Shown: piece after piece, positions 62,954-64,000 of the stretch | Layout of the letters: the number at the start of each line of letters is the position of its first letter | Position numbering within the stretch: the first letter of the stretch is position 1 | From: UBA2199 sp964628035 | Lineage (GTDB): Bacteria; Acidobacteriota; Aminicenantia; UBA2199 | DNA: 64,000 bases | Direction: 5' to 3' | NCBI GenBank assembly: GCA_964628035.1 | Contig: CAZVPI010000005.1 | Coordinates: 62,001 to 126,000 of the forward strand | Program-made: the position numbers and the translations under genes | Notes under the pieces: generated by a model | What the model was told of the DNA's origin: nothing | Database searches by the model: none | The model's input: only the letters and a program-made list of their open reading frames with translations

Positions 62954-62962
62954 ATTCTAGCA
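62954..62962 (-). promoter_or_regulatory. Extended -10 promoter of the lolB-ispE-prs operon
   Basis: On the minus strand TGCTAGAAT, with the -10 (62954-62959) ending 9 nt before the ATG at 62944. No Shine-Dalgarno is present, suggesting a leaderless or near-leaderless mRNA. The spacer further upstream (62963-63165) holds degenerate repeat-like sequence and no gene. Confidence 0.5.
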
Positions 62963-63165
62963 CAACCCGACCTGGAAAATAACCGCTGCCCTAGATCTCA
63001 GTGATAGAGAAAGATAGGGCGGCAGAGAGGCGGAGCAAGAAAAGATGACTGGCTACTGTTCTGATAGAGGTTGTTGCTTTCCCACTCTACCACTTTACCA
63101 CTTAATCTCTGAATCCCGTTCCCGTTTGGAACTTCCGTCATCCTTGCGCCTGAAATCTTTGTCAT

Positions 63166-64000
63166 CTAGCTCCGGCGGCGGGCTTTCCACCTCCAGGCAA
63201 AATAGACCGGGACGCCGAGCAGGATCAGGGCCAGGCCCAGCGCGGAGTTGCGGAAATCGTGGACCAGGGAATTGCCGGTCAGGAACAGCGCCGACAGGAC
63301 GAACAGCAGCGGCGTGACCGGGTAGCCCCAGGTGCGGTAGGGCCGCGGCGCGTCCGGGCGGCGGCGGCGGAGCACGAACACGCCGGCCACGGTCAGCCCC
63401 ATGAAGATCCAGAAGCCGAAGATGACGTAGGAATAGAGCTGCTCGAAGGTGCCGCTCAGGCTGAGCACCGCCGCCCAGGCGCAGAGCAGGACGATCGACG
63501 CGTACGGCGTGCGGAAGCGCGGGTGCACCCGGCCCGCCGCCTTGAAGAACAGGCCGTCCCTGGCCATGGCGTAGAAGACCCGCGAGGAGGTCATGATGTG
63601 GCCGTTGGCGGTGCCGGTCATCGACAGCAGGATGATCAGGGCGATGGCCGCGGCGCCGCCTGGGCCGAAGACCGCGGCCATGACGTCGGCGGCGATGCGC
63701 GGCGAGGCGGCCATGCGTCCGGCCGGGAAAACGTACAGGTAGGCCAGGTTGGCCAGCACGTAGAGGCCGAGGACGGCCAGGGTGCCGATGAACAGCCCCA
63801 GGGGGAGCTTCCTCTGGGGATCGCGGATCTCGCCGGCGCTGTAACTTCCCGTCTCGAAGCCCTTGTAGGCCCAGAGCACGGCCACCAGGGCCAGGCCGAG
63901 GCTGCCCGCCAGGCCGCCGTCGCCGCTGCGGCAGGGGGCGGCGGCGCTGAAATGGGCGGCCGAGCCGTCGGCGAAGAGGAAGATCAGCGTGCAGACGGCG
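63166..64000 (-). CDS. APC-superfamily amino acid permease (N-terminus outside window)
   Basis: At least 278 residues, open to the right edge. WAYKGFETGSYSAGEIRDPQRKLPLG is a recognised APC motif, in two parts: YKGFE and AGEIRDPQRKLP. Then helices follow with GTANGHIMTSSRVFYAMARDGLF and PYASIVLLC. The layout (about eight helices seen) fits the LAT/CAT-like permeases. Substrate unknown. The 220-bp spacer to the lolB-like gene has no gene. Confidence 0.88.
   Translation of the reverse strand, partial: AVCTLIFLFADGSAAHFSAAAPCRSGDGGLAGSLGLALVAVLWAYKGFETGSYSAGEIRDPQRKLPLGLFIGTLAVLGLYVLANLAYLYVFPAGRMAASPRIAADVMAAVFGPGGAAAIALIILLSMTGTANGHIMTSSRVFYAMARDGLFFKAAGRVHPRFRTPYASIVLLCAWAAVLSLSGTFEQLYSYVIFGFWIFMGLTVAGVFVLRRRRPDAPRPYRTWGYPVTPLLFVLSALFLTGNSLVHDFRNSALGLALILLGVPVYFAWRWKARRRS

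Overview
The window is a GC-rich bacterial chromosome segment from a Gram-negative (diderm) cell. Evidence for an outer membrane is several lipoproteins, a LolB-like protein, a SurA/PpiD-type chaperone and type IV pilus parts. Housekeeping gene order is chromosomal (rpsF-rpsR-rplI-dnaB-radA; lolB-ispE-tRNA-Gln-prs-rplY-pth; phoH-HD-ybeY-corC-era). No marker here fixes the taxon. An uncultured Acidobacteriota/Aminicenantes-like anaerobe is my inference, from the glycyl radical enzyme, the B12-dependent methionine synthase and the repeat-rich spacers.

Layout. 1-4229: the end of a Ser/Thr kinase with a TonB-like tail, a small coiled-coil protein, FolC, a zinc-ribbon membrane protein and a small membrane ORF. 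4379-11064: a type IV pilus minor pilin operon (four prepilin/PilX-like proteins and a 1369-aa PilY1-like adhesin) closed by a strong terminator. 11120-12671: two related fold-back repeats around a lipoprotein gene. 12694-18134: a trans-4-hydroxy-L-proline dehydratase (HypD-type glycyl radical enzyme), its activase, a palindromic promoter, a RAYT transposase with perfect 25-bp terminal inverted repeats, tRNA-Glu and tRNA-Gln, and a GntR/FCD regulator. 18324-26072: a DEDD exonuclease-like protein, a HAD protein, a TrmA-like methyltransferase, metF-metH and a DASS transporter remnant. 26123-31909: phoH, HD phosphohydrolase, ybeY, CBS protein, era. 32022-47571: histidine kinase, PpiD-like isomerase, OPT peptide transporter, M24 (Xaa-Pro type) peptidase, lipA, phosphoesterase, an orphan GAF-like protein, lytic transglycosylase, esterase, ddl, ruvX, mltG and a laccase-domain protein. 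47586-50111: two MacB/FtsX-type permeases with no ATPase beside them. 50211-64000 (all minus strand): parB-parA, der, ispF, PIN-TRAM protein, radA, dnaB, ribosomal proteins, pth, rplY, prs, tRNA-Gln, ispE, lolB-like gene and a truncated amino-acid permease.

How it fits together. Peptidoglycan genes (ddl, mltG, lytic transglycosylase) and genome-maintenance genes (ruvX, radA, dnaB, parAB, der, era) are interleaved in dense, overlapping operons. Hydroxyproline dehydratase, an oligopeptide transporter and a proline-type peptidase suggest use of proline- or hydroxyproline-rich (collagen-like) peptides. Spacers over about 100 bp are often filled with degenerate 7-nt-phased, fold-back repeats, the main unexplained structure in the window. 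Other notable points are a pth gene whose only fitting start is AUU, a tRNA-Gln gene lying wholly inside the ispE frame, and several promoters whose -10 lies only 8-12 nt before an ATG without a Shine-Dalgarno.
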